From NCBI GenBank assembly GCA_027924645.1, contig BSBN01000860.1, positions 8,556,001-8,620,000 of the forward strand: 64,000 nucleotides of DNA, written 5' to 3'. The translations under genes and the position numbers were made by a program. This DNA is from Cunninghamia lanceolata. Taxonomy: Eukaryota; Streptophyta; Pinopsida; Cupressales; Cupressaceae. Shown here in pieces: positions 10,521-21,685 of this stretch. Under the pieces are notes generated by a model. That model saw nothing but the letters and a program-made list of their open reading frames with translations. It had not been told where the DNA came from and searched no databases. Position 1 is the stretch's first letter. Each line of letters begins with the position of its first letter.

Positions 10521-12689
10521 TTGGGCACCTTTAACACTTTTTTCCATATTTCCCACTTTTTACATACAACAACATCGATCTTTACTATAATAATGTCCAT
10601 GAAAATAGGCCACCCTAAATCTTTTCATCTCACCCACAACCCATAGTCTATTTAAATACACTTCAATTCAATTGTTCTATAGAAGGTTTATTATGGTACA
10701 ACAAAAGTATTTGAAGAATAAAAGATTTAATATAGTTCAATAGAAGCATTTTAAGAACAAAACATAGTATGTATGATTGTTATATTATCTTGTTAGATGA
10801 TAGGTTGTTTAAGTGGCCTTGCAAGTCCAAAAACTTACCTACAAACCTATCGCATGCCTATAAGGAGTTTCAAATTTATCAAAACATAATTTTTAGGTCA
10901 CTAGGGTTTGTGGGTTATGTCCACCCAATATTAATTAGGGAATCCACTACCATATCCCCTACCAACTCTCTCATTTTCATAACTTTCAATAAATAAACAT
11001 TAAATTTAATTATTCTACTGTAGAAGCTTCCCTTCCTCATTCTCCTCATATCTGAAAACCACCTTTTTGTGATCATGGTCATCTAAGAGAAGCCCTTTCA
11101 TTCCTCTTCTCATCTACACAGCTAAGTTGGATCTTGTGCAGATGCAAGTAAGTCTAGTTTATGTTAGGTACAACAAAAAAGTAGCAACAACAAACATTTC
11201 TTAGAAGTTCTTAAAATGCAACAATAGAGTTAAAAGGAGAAGTGATTATAGAGTGTCATCAAAAGTGGTTTCATCTACCTCAATGGCTTCTTTAGTGATA
11301 ACTCCCCTAAAAATGTTAAATTTGTGGATGGAGGTGCTACTCCAATCATAAGTTTTCTCTAGAACCACCTATAATGGAAACAAAAATAGTGCATGAAACT
11401 CCACTCTAATAAGTAAAAATTAAGAAGAAAAGACTCAAGAGTGAAATTTATGGATTGATGTAAAAATGTGTTCATGTTTTGTTAATTGGTGCTCTGATAA
11501 GTACAAGAAAGGCCAAAAAAGGATTGAAGACTCTAATTGATATATTCTTGCATGATTTCACTTAAGATTTATGTCAGTACTCTTTAATAAGTAAGTAAGG
11601 CATCGAGTACTCTCTAATAAGTAAGAAAGGCATAGAAAAAGGCTCAAGATTATACTTCATGTATTGATGCAAGACTGTGCTAAGATGTTGGATGTGATTT
11701 AGGAGATTTATTCTAAATATTATCAATGTTCTTATTCACTATTAATAGGTAGTTAGATTGATTCAGCCAAATATAGGCATCTATTACAAGATACCTTGGT
11801 TCCTAAGCCCTTCATTCATCCCCCAAACTTGCAGGATTTCTCCATTAGGTGTTCATGCTTTTCCATTTCAAACATACTTTCAAAATACGGGATGATTGGA
11901 GGTCCCAGACATTCCAAACATGACTACCTTAAGATGAATAATCATTAATTTATATTTTCCTTTGTTAATTTTTACCTTTGTCAATTTCACTTTTACAATA
12001 GCATTCTTGTGATTTTGTGTTTATTCTCTCAAATAAAAAATTTAAACCTAACAACTAATATTGAAAGTTTATAGTTTTAAAAAAGTGAGATAAACTTTTG
12101 AAATATAAAACTTATATTATCAATTTTCCAAATTAGATTTTATGTAGTCACATTTCATTCGCAACAACGCTTCATCATATCAAAAATTAATTCATTATAA
12201 ATATGATAGCTATACCACAATTAACTTTTAGATTGACTCTAACTTTAACCTTAAATTTAAAAAAATCCTTTGTTAAACTATGATATTTAGAAGACATGTC
12301 ATTCTTGATAGGGAGCTCACTCACAAATGGTCCCTACTAGATAAGGCACCCCAAATCAATGGATCATGCAACCTTGGTTTCTTAGATAATCTTGCTCTTG
12401 TGCATGGGATGAAGAGATTGGGGGAATAAGTAGATGGGAAGAGATCTTATTCTTGATTAAATCAATTTGTATATGTGGATTGGTAGTATTTGTTCAATTG
12501 ATCATTACTCTAATTCTTCATATTCCTTCAATTCCTCCTAATCTTCTTAACGTTTCTTTAATACCTCTTAATCTTCTTATTAATCCATTAAATTTGCTAT
12601 CGACCCATCCCTTGCACCTGCTCAAGTTGCAAGTGCTAGTTTATAACAATTTCATGGTGCAATAATTTAAGAGATTTTGATGAATATAT
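10521..12689. other. No gene seen; degenerate tandem repeat inside
   Basis: AT-rich sequence with no recognisable coding. At about 11391-11683 a unit of roughly 90-100 bp containing CTCTAATAAGTA, AAGACTCAAGA and GATTGATG recurs about three times with heavy divergence. Confidence 0.5.
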
Positions 12690-13713
12690 TGTTGAACACA
12701 ATGAGGTGCTGAGAGGGGGGGTGAATCAGCACACACTAAAACTTAAACAGATAATTGCACATAAAACTAAATAACTTGGAGAACAGAAAGGAAATCATGC
12801 AACTCAAGAATAAACACATAACACCAGTATTTTTATGTGGAAAACCCTAAAATAGGGAAAAACCATAGTGAGGATTAGCTCATAATATATTATGCTCACT
12901 GCAAAAGTATTACAACAATATTTTAGGGCTACTACCCAAGGAAGCTAATACTCTCTGATTTAGTGCTTACAACAATTACAACTTTGATTTAGGGCTACAA
13001 CCCAAGGAAGCTACTACTCCCTAAGAATTTTTCTCACTGCAATAGGATTTACAAGGGTAGCACATACATGGATTGTTGTAAAGTAAACATCCGACTTATG
13101 TTGATAATGTAGTCTTCTTTTTCTATTCAATTCATGTCTTCAAACTGATTCTGCACACTTCATATCTTGCACTCTGCTCTGCTATATTCACATACACCTC
13201 TACCTTTCACAAAATAAATTTGATCTTCTATAAATGTCCTCCGCAATACTTCAAAACATTGATTAGGGCAGCCAAAAGGATAAAACGTGTAGCTTGTGGT
13301 AAGTTGGCCTATGCACATTTCAAAACATCACCATATGCATTTACAGAGATGAAACATAACATGAGCTTCACCAAAATAGGTCGGTACACCCTTCAATCAC
13401 CCTTATAATTCTACTATCCATATGAACATTCACCACTCAATCACCAAGTCACTAAGGTCAAGTCTGCACACATATTCTAGGAAGATTAAGAAGTAAACAA
13501 CCAACTGTCCATAAGAAATGGCACTTGCAAAACACCAAACACTCCAAAATTTGGATACGGTTAACTTCAACTACTACTGATCATCTCCTAAAAATTGCAT
13601 GCCAAAAGGATCAAGTGCAGTGGAATGTAGAGCATTCCAATTTGATCTCTGCAACTCCAAGCTCTGTCTGCATAGTCTGGTACTCTATTGCATATAACTT
13701 TCACTGTGGAAGG
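12690..13713 (-). repeat. copia solo LTR, first part (split by element A)
   Basis: It begins TGTTGAACAC and has the family's GAGAGGGGGGGTGAATCAG hairpin region at 12706-12732 and the GTGGAAAACCC-like block. No primer binding site (CTGATACCA) precedes it, unlike copia-1 and copia-2. Its other end is not here. The missing remainder, ending GTTGACATCAATGACAACAC...CCAACA, is found at 33056-33510. Joined length would be about 1476 bp, close to the 1513-bp copia-1 LTR. Flanks are TATAT at 12685-12689 and TTTAT at 33511-33515, an imperfect 5-bp duplication. Confidence 0.7.
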
Positions 13714-13902
13714 AGAGTAAATACAAGGAGATGGGGGACCAAAAAGTTACCACCATCTCCAAAATTAAAGAAAAAAAAACTATTTTCTGCACATTCACCC
13801 GCGGCTTTTCTCTTGACAGTAGCAAAGAAACCAAGCAAAATGAAATCAAGTTGAAAAAAAGGAGATTCAATCAAGTGCACATGAGAAAACAAGAAATTTA
13901 CA

Positions 13903-15989
13903 ATGCTACCTTGCCACCAAAGACACCATCATGCAAATTTGGAGGATCTAGCACAGGAAGAAGGTAGGGTTTGTCTGATTTTGTTAGTTTTAGAACAACA
14001 TTTTTAGTTTTGCAATATTTGATTTATGTTTATATTGCATTTACAGTTATTGGAGAAGCAGAAAATCTAAATCCAATTGAGGAGGGTGAAAACAACCCCC
14101 AAAACCCTCCAAACCCTCAAAACCCACCTTCACCTCCTTTTCATGTAAGGGATAATCAAGAATACTACTTAGGGATAATAGAAGAAAACAAGAAACATCT
14201 TGAAACTATTATCCAAACCCTAAAAAATCCAAGTGGAACCACTGAGCATAGGAGGGCACTTACAAAATCACTACAAGAGATTGTTTCCCCCATAGATTTA
14301 GTGACCAAACAAATCACTGATTTCCAAGACTATAGGGAGAGGAGTTGGCAATATTATGCCGACAAGTTGTCATATGAACAAGTGAAGAAGGAAAAAATTA
14401 CAAAATCTCAAATATGTGCACAATTTACTAATCCCAAAACTGGCCAAACATTAGAGGAAACTTGCAAACAGTTTCCTATACATTGGTGTAGGAATGCAGA
14501 CATATCCAAAAACTTTTGGGATAGATGGTACATGGTCTTTGATGAGTGGCCATGTAACAATGATGAGGTACCACAATATTTTTTGAGGAAACTCTATTGC
14601 GAGTTCATCCTCAACAAGATTTTGAATTATTTTGACATTCGTGATTTCTAAGGTAGAGGTGGTGGCTCTACCCAAGATAGACCCAGGGCTCAGTGAGATG
14701 AATAGCATGTGCCTATACCCCCAGTGAGGCCAGAACGTAGGTCACTCCCTTTATCTTTGAAGGAGAGTGTTGAGCTAGAGAATTTACATTCACTGACTAC
14801 TCTCACCCAAACTCTATCACAGCATGCAGATGATTTTACCCAGGGTGATGAGGGTGAGAATAGTAGGCATCATGTGTCCCCACATTTGTGTAGTACATGT
14901 GGGAACCTATGTGATTATGGGACGCAAGAGTCACGACAGGACTCTACGACATAGGGGCAACATGCTGCGACACAGGGGCAGCATGCTGTGACACAGGGGC
15001 AGGGCATATTGGATGATCTTGTTCTCAGTGACGATCTCTTACAGCATACATTTGGTATTAACTCTCAGGTAATTTGTTACAAGTTTCATCTTGATTTAGT
15101 ATATTTTTGTTTGAAATTTGTAATTAATTTTATATGATTATCTATATTATAAGTCAAAAATAATGTATGTAATTATTTGCGCAATGAAATTCTAGGGCTA
15201 GAGTCTTCATCCTGCCTCTGTTAGCCATCCATTGGTGACTTATGAGTGGAGGTCAAGTCAGCAGGTATATAATTTATCACATATTCATAATTATTGTAGA
15301 TATGTCAATGGTAATATTATTTTTATGACTTGATTTGATGATTTCAATAGTCACCAGCACCTCCATGGTTTCCTTGGTCTCCTAGATGCCAAACCACCAC
15401 TTTTACTAAGGTAAATTTAACCATTTCTAATCATTATGCATTTTAAAAATAATGTTATGTATTTATTTTGTTTTAATAATTTTGAACTTGATTTTTAGAT
15501 GTTGAATACAGTGGAGACTCCTCCTCATCTTCGTGAGTTAGTGCAAATAGGCATTGATGCAGCCATGATGTTTGCAAATCCTTTGACTGAGGTATGAACC
15601 AATAACATGAAAATATCATAATTTGTATTTCTTTTTTATCTCATGTCATTTGATGTACATAAATGATATTTATGTTTAGTCAATTTTGCTTCTTGATGCT
15701 TCTCACAGGAGGTCACAACTCCAATCCGTCCAACTACGGACGAAGAGAGAGTCAAGATGATGGAGAGAAATCATCAATTGGTGGTAAGTGATCAATTACA
15801 TATGTGATGTTATATATTTCATACATTTTTTATACTAATGTGCATATTGTTTGTTTATATTAAAAGGTGCAGCTGGATGAACTTTATTCAAAGAGGTCTA
15901 CTCGACGGCAAAGAGAGGATGTGTCACTAACTAGCTCTCCATCTTCACAGTCAAAGAAGGGCTACCGATTATTTCCTAAAAGTCCATAG
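13903..15989 (+). pseudogene. Element A accessory protein ORF1, seven exons, five in-frame stops
   Basis: My exon model: 13903-13963, 14047-15068, 15196-15264, 15351-15410, 15499-15591, 15709-15783, 15867-15989. Every junction is GT-AG and lengths sum to 1503 nt in one frame, about 500 residues. The start MLPCHQRHHHANLEDLAQEE joins VIGEAENLNPIEEGE across the first intron (83 nt). A proline/asparagine-rich stretch follows (about residues 39-52). Near residues 186-212 comes EWPCNNDEVPQYF then RKLYCEF, matching WPNNDELPLYF and LYAEF in the element B copy. TQGQHA occurs repeated just before exon 2 ends, and the C terminus is basic (KKGYRLFPKSP). Stops: TAA 14649, TGA 14694, TAG 14703, TAG 14952, TAG 15199; no frameshift is seen. 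Function unknown; the position beside a transposase suggests a DNA-binding or accessory transposition role. Confidence 0.7.
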
Positions 15990-16219
15990 GAAACTAGTTT
16001 TGGGGAACTTTTTTGTATGCCTAGATGGCTTTGTATACATACTTTTGTATGTTAATCCGATGTATATTTTTGTATATTTGCCTATATGGCTTTGTTTGGA
16101 CATGCCTATATGGCTTTTTATATAAACTAGATGTAATGTTCAAGATATTATGTATATATGACAGTTTATATTAAATATTTAATATGATAATCAATTATTG
16201 TTACAAAAAATTTGGTTTT
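15990..16219. other. 3' flank of ORF1 with short tandem motifs
   Basis: GCCTA(G)ATGGCTTT(G)TAT occurs three times between 16018 and 16125. AT-rich sequence follows. Part of this stretch recurs inverted at 21200-21310. Confidence 0.5.
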
Positions 16220-17300
16220 ACAAGTGCCAATTGCATTTGCTTGAAAGTTTATGAATCATTTTCAAATAATCCATTTTGTGCATATCTTACAATCATTGAA
16301 TTCTGTCAGACTATGCATTTCATTGAGGCATCATTTTAAATAGTTCACATGCCTTGTCTATGCTTCCATACTTTCCATACATGTCTACAAGGGGAACTTT
16401 GCAAATACAATACATGTGAGAAAATTCCTATATCATTTATGCTTTGATGGTTGTCCACACCATGTTCTCTAGACCCTATTATAGCATAGGCAAGGAGGAA
16501 GTTGGTTAAAGTTGTGCAATTTGGTTTTAGATGTGCCAAAATTTGCATAAATGGTTGAAATTTATTTTTGTGCATTTTCTTGAGAGTTTTTAAAGCCTTA
16601 TAAAAAATCCATTTCGTGCATATCTTGCAATCATTGCATTCCATGAGACAACATTTCTTTGAGGCATCGTGTCTAATAGTTCATATTCGTTATATATGCT
16701 TCCACACAAGTTGCATACATGTCTTATAGGGTCTTGCAACCACAACATTTAACAAAATTCCTATATCCTTTATGCTTTGATGGATGTCTATATCGTGCTC
16801 CAAACATACCATTTCTAAGGTTTTGGAATTTGGATTTACACTTGCCAATTGCATTTTCTTGGAACTTTATACAGGCTTATCAATAAATCCATTTTGTTCA
16901 TATCTTTCAATCATTGTATTCCATGAGGTGACATTTCTTTGAGGCATCATGCCAAACAGGTCACGTGCCTTGTCTATGCTTCCACACTTTGCATACGTCT
17001 CTGAGGGTAGTTGCAACTACAACATCTAACAAAATTCCCATATGTTTTATCCTTTTGATGGATGTCCATTTTGGCATAGGTAAGGAGGATACTGGCTAAG
17101 GTTGTGGAATTTTGCTTTACACCCACCAATCACATTTTCTTGAAAGTTGCTAATGCCTTATCAAGAAATCCATTTTGTTCATATCTTGCAATCATTGCAT
17201 TCAATGAGGTGACATTTCTTTGGGGCATCATGCCAAACAATTCACGTGCCTTGTCTATCCTTCCACACTTTGCATACATGTCTACAAGGGTGATGTAGTA
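16220..17300 (-). pseudogene. PPR (PLS-type) gene fragment, four degenerate units
   Basis: On the minus strand, blocks such as YAKCGSIDKARDLFGMMPQ then RNVTSWNTMIERYEQNGFI (about 17000-16860) match the pentatricopeptide consensus of plant organelle RNA-binding proteins. The core ATCCATTTTGT(T/G)CATATCTT recurs at about 16268, 16608, 16888 and 17168, giving four units 280-340 bp apart. Stops and deletions are frequent, and no start, transit peptide or E/DYW tail is present. It sits between ORF1 and the satellite, inside element A, and looks like captured host coding sequence. Confidence 0.8.
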
Positions 17301-17662
17301 GGTAATGAGGATGACTCAACACCATGGAAACATATTTCATGGTGCAGGAACACCTTAGCCATAGCCAATCTTGGCTAGGAGCATGTCATAACAAGGTCCT
17401 AGGACATCAAAGGACAAGTTGATGGTCTTGTGTCATCATTTTGCATGTAATAAGGTCAAATGACCAATGTCATTTGTATTTGGAGTCATGTTTTACGTTG
17501 TTGTCAAACAAAAAGTCTAATAATGCAAGTAGTGGTAAGAAGTTGCTTTGTCAACTTAACAAATCATGTAATAAGGAGGGTACCCAATGATCAAACAGGT
17601 CGAAAGTTAGTTATGATTGACTGTAACTATTGTAAACATGTATAAAAACCTTCACACACACT
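17301..17662. other. No feature seen between PPR fragment and satellite
   Basis: Unique-looking AT-rich sequence. No coding similarity or repeat was noticed. Confidence 0.4.
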
Positions 17663-19530
17663 GAGGTCTTGTTTCGTGTGCCAAACGTTGCATTCGTTCG
17701 GGGTAGCAGGCTACCGACAAAGTCCCTTAAGCTCCCTAAGAAGAAAAATTGCCAAACTTTGATGGTACAGTTCTCAGAATTTGTGGTAGCTAGGAACATT
17801 TTGTTTGGACCTACAGGTGCATGTGGAGTCCTTCCACAATAACCTCTCTCAGTTTCGTTCAACTCTAGTCCGTTTGACTGTGCCAAAATCAAACGCATTC
17901 TTGCAAAATGCTTCAGTTTCATGTAGTGGAAAGGTGCTAGGAGTGACATTTTGCATTTCATAGCTCGTGGAGCCGAACGGACTTCACCAACACATCAGGG
18001 TGTGTAGGTAAATGCCAAGGGAGGTCTCATTTCATGTGCCAAGCATCGCATTCGTTCAGGGCAGCAGGCTACTGGCAAAGTCCCTTAAGATCCCTAAGAC
18101 AAAAAAATTACCAAACTTTGATGGAGCAATTCTTAGAATTCGTGGTAGCTGGGAACATTCTGTTTGGACCTATAGGTGCACATGGGGTCCATCTACAATA
18201 ACCTCTCTCAGTTTCATTCAACTCCTATCCGTTTGATCGTGCCAGAATCAAATGCATTCTTGCAAAATACTTTAGTTTCATGCAGTGGAAAGGTGCTAGG
18301 AGTGACAATTTGCATTCCATAGCTCATGGGGCCGAACAGACTTCACCAACACATTGGGGTGGGTGGGTAAATGTGAAGGGAGGTCTCATTTTGTGTGCCA
18401 AGTGTTGCATTCGTTCAGGGCAGCAGGCTACCGACAAAGTCCCTTAAGCGCTCCCTAAGATGAAAAAATTGCCAAACTTTGACGAGACAGTTCTCAAAAT
18501 TTGTGGTAGATGGGAACATTATATTTAGACCTATAGGTGTACGTGGGGTCTTTCTACAATAACCTCTCTCGGTTTCATTCAACTCCTATCTGTTTGACAG
18601 TGCCAGAATCAAATGCATTCTTGCAAAATGCTTCAGTTTCATGCAGTGGAAAGGTGCTAGGAGTGACATTTTGCATTCCATAGCTTGTGGGGCTGAATGG
18701 ACTTCACCAACGCATCGAGGTGGGTGGTTAAATGCCAGGGGAGGTCTTGTTTCATGTGCCAAGTGTCACATTCGTTCGAGGCAGCAGGCTATCCGCAAAG
18801 TCCCTTAAGCTCCCTAAGATGAAAAAATTACCAAACTTTGACGAGACAGTTCTCAGAATTTGTGGTAGCTAGGAATGTTTTGTTTGGACCTACAGGTGTA
18901 TGTGGAGTGCATCCACAATAACCTATCTCGGTTTCATTCAACTCCATTCCATTTGATCGTACTGAAATCAAACGCATTCTTGCAAAATGCTTTAGTTTCA
19001 TGTTGTGGAAAGGTGCTAAGAGTGACATTTTGCATTCCAAATCTCATGGGGCTAAACGAACTTTGCCAACATGTTGGGATGGGTGGTTAAATTCTAGGTC
19101 ATGTCTCATTTCATGTGCCAAGCGTCACAGTCATTCGAGGCAGTAGGCTACCAGCAAAGTCCCTTAAGCTCCCTAAGATGAAAAATTTGCCAAACTTTGA
19201 TAGGATAGTTTTTAGAATTTGTGGTAGCTGGGAATGTTCTATTTGGACCTACAAGTGCATGTGGAGTCCTTCGACAATAACCTTTCTCAGTTTCATTCAA
19301 ATCCTATCCGTTTGATCCTGCTAGAATCAAACGCATTCTTGCAAAATATTTTAGTTTCATGCAATGGAAAGGTTGACAGGTCCCATATTTTTTGTTTTGC
19401 TCATCGTGGGGCAAAATGGACTGTGCCAACACATTGGGGTGGGTTTGTAAATGCTAAGGGAGGTCTTGTTTCATACACCAAGTGTCTCAGTCATTCTGGG
19501 CTACAAGCTACCGGTAAACTCAAAAAGTGC
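17663..19530 (+). repeat. About 360-bp satellite, direct array of five units plus a partial
   Basis: The phrase GAGGTCTC/TTGTTTC(A/G)TGTGCC begins units at 17663, 18021, 18380, 18741, about 19099 and 19460, spacing 358-361 bp. Each unit holds AAAGTCCCTTAAG, CCAAACTTTGA and GTGGAAAGGTGCTAGG. Short open frames inside recur in every unit because of the repeat and are not genes. Confidence 0.92.
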
Positions 19531-19534
19531 TAGG

Positions 19535-20760
19535 TCTTGATAGCTTGCAGGCCAGAACGACTAGGACACATGGCACATAAAATGAGACCTCCCCTAGCAT
19601 TTACCCACCCTGACGTGTTGGCACAATCCATTTGGCCCCACGATGAGCAGAACAAAAAATATGGCACCTGGCAACCTTTCCACTACATGAAACTGGAGCA
19701 TTTTGAAAGAATGTGTTTGATTCTGGCATAGTCAAACAAATAGGAGTTGAATGAAACCAAGAGAGGTTATTGTCGATGGACTCAACATACACCTATACTT
19801 CCAAATGAAATGTTCCCAACTTCCACAAATTCTGAGAACTGTCCCGTCAAAGTTTGGTAGTTTTTTCATCTTAGGGAGCTTAAGGGACTTTGCCGGTAGC
19901 CTACTGCCTCGAACGACTACGATGCTTGGCACATGAAACAAGACCTCCCCTGGAATTTACCTTCTGACACTAATACATTGGTGAAGTTAGTTCATCCCCA
20001 CGAGCTATGGAATGCAAAATGTCACTCCTAGCACCTTTCCACAGCATGAAACTGAAGCATTTTGCAAGAATGCGTTTGATTTCAGCACAGTCAAACAAAC
20101 TGGAGTTGAACGAAACTGAGAGAGGTTATTATGGATGGACTCCACATGCACCTATAAGTCTAAATGGAATGTTCCTAGCTACCATAAATTTTGAGAACTG
20201 TCCCGTCAAATTTTGACAATTTTTTTGTCATAGGGAGCTTAAGGGACTTTGTCGGTAGCCTGCTGCCCCGAACGAATGTGACACTTGGCACATGAAATGA
20301 GACCTCCCCTATCATTTACCCACCCACCCTGATGCATTGGTGAAGTTCATTCAACCCCACAAGCTATGGAATGCAAAATGTCACTCCTAGCACCTTTCCA
20401 CTGCATGAAACTAAAGAATTTTGCAAGAATGCATTTGATTTCGGCACGGTCAAACGAACTGGAGTTGAATGAAATTGAGAGTGGGTACTGTGGATAGACT
20501 CCACATGCACCCGTAGGTCCAAACAAAACATTCTCAGCTACCGCAAATTCTGAGAGCTGTCCCGTCAAAGTTTGGCAATTTTTTCGTCTTAGGGAGCTTA
20601 AGGGACTTTGCCGGTAGCCTGCTGCCCCAAATGAATGCGACTCTTGGCACATGAAACGAGAGATCCCCTGGCATTTACCCACCCACCTTGATGCGTTGGC
20701 GAAGTCTGTTCGGCACCATGAGCTATGGAATGCAAAATGTCACTCCTAGCACCTTTCCAA
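19535..20760 (-). repeat. Same satellite in inverted orientation, three units plus a partial
   Basis: Reverse-complement units of the array to the left, with unit markers GAGACCTCCCC near 19584, 19943, 20300 and 20660. The turning point lies between about 19517 and 19540, so the two arrays form a large inverted structure. The arm stops abruptly at CACCTTTCCA before AACATGAGG. Confidence 0.9.
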
Positions 20761-21199
20761 ACATGAGGAAGAACCACAACCCAATCTAACTCCTAAAAGC
20801 ATGAAGACACTGAGAACACTGAAGACATGGAGGACAAAGAAGCATGAAGACACGAAAAAAATCCTATCATGAGGAAGAACCACAACCCAATCTAACTCCT
20901 GAAAGCATGACATATTATGATGAAGAAGCACAACCAAAATCCAATGATCCAATGGCATTAACCAATGACATAAGCAACTATGTCCTACTATTGTAACATG
21001 ATAAACATGAATGTTATGAACTAACATCCAAACCCTTCAACATGAATCTTGATATGACATGAGTGAAACACGAGTGAACAAGATTAAGACCAATTAGGAT
21101 CAACTTCATCCATTACTTAGATCTAACCTCATGAAACAAATCAAATGAAACATGAGGCCTTCACTGCCCATAGTTCATACCACTGCTCAAGGATAATTT
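20761..21199. other. Spacer with a 33-bp direct repeat
   Basis: A 33-bp segment starting CATGAGGAAGAACCACAACC is present at about 20762-20794 and 20870-20902. No gene is seen in the rest. Confidence 0.6.
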
Positions 21200-21615
21200 A
21201 TCATCATATTAAATATTTAATATAAATTGTCGTATACATAATTTCATGAACATAACATCTAGTTTACATACAAGGCCATATAGGCATGTCCAAACAAAGC
21301 CATACAGGCATATATACAAAAAATATCCATGACTCATCCTCTCTCTGCCATCGAGTAGACCTCTTTGACAGTTCAAGCTCATGCAGCTCCATCTATTAAT
21401 ACAATCAAATAATATGCACATTACTATAACAAAATGTACATGAAATATATAACATCACTTATGTAATTGATCACTTACCACCATCTGATGATCACTCTCC
21501 ATCATCTTTTTTTGAGCTTCTTTGTTCGTAGTTGGACGGACTGGAGTTGTGACCTCCTGTGAGAAACATCAAAAACCAAAATTGACTAAACATAAATATA
21601 CTGGAGGGAAGCAAT
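21200..21615 (-). pseudogene. Inverted partial copy of ORF1 3' end (exons 6-7)
   Basis: On the minus strand, 21556-21479 reads EVTTPVRPTTNKEAQKKMM, matching exon 6 of ORF1 (EVTTPIRPTTDEERVKMM), with CACAG before and GTAAGTGA after as in the original. 21392-about 21320 matches exon 7 (LSKRSTRWQRED versus YSKRSTRRQRED) and then jumps to the GCCTGTATGGC trailer, so the exon tail is deleted. It lies 70 bp beyond the transposase stop and points the same way as the transposase, opposite to the complete ORF1. Confidence 0.82.
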
Positions 21616-21685
21616 TCATACTACTATTTATATACAAAACAAAGTACAATTAACCATCTAGGAAAGTTTTATGCATACTTACAAA

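Noticed and set aside
13971..14046. Hydrophobic N terminus (signal-like) for ORF1 starting at 13971
   Set aside because: This stretch has a GT donor and a TTTACAG acceptor and reads as an 83-nt intron; using the ATG at 13903 keeps the phase across it.
17611..20682. Recurring frames of 60-116 residues on both strands
   Set aside because: They recur at the satellite's 360-bp period and in mirrored form in the inverted arm, so they are by-products of the repeat.
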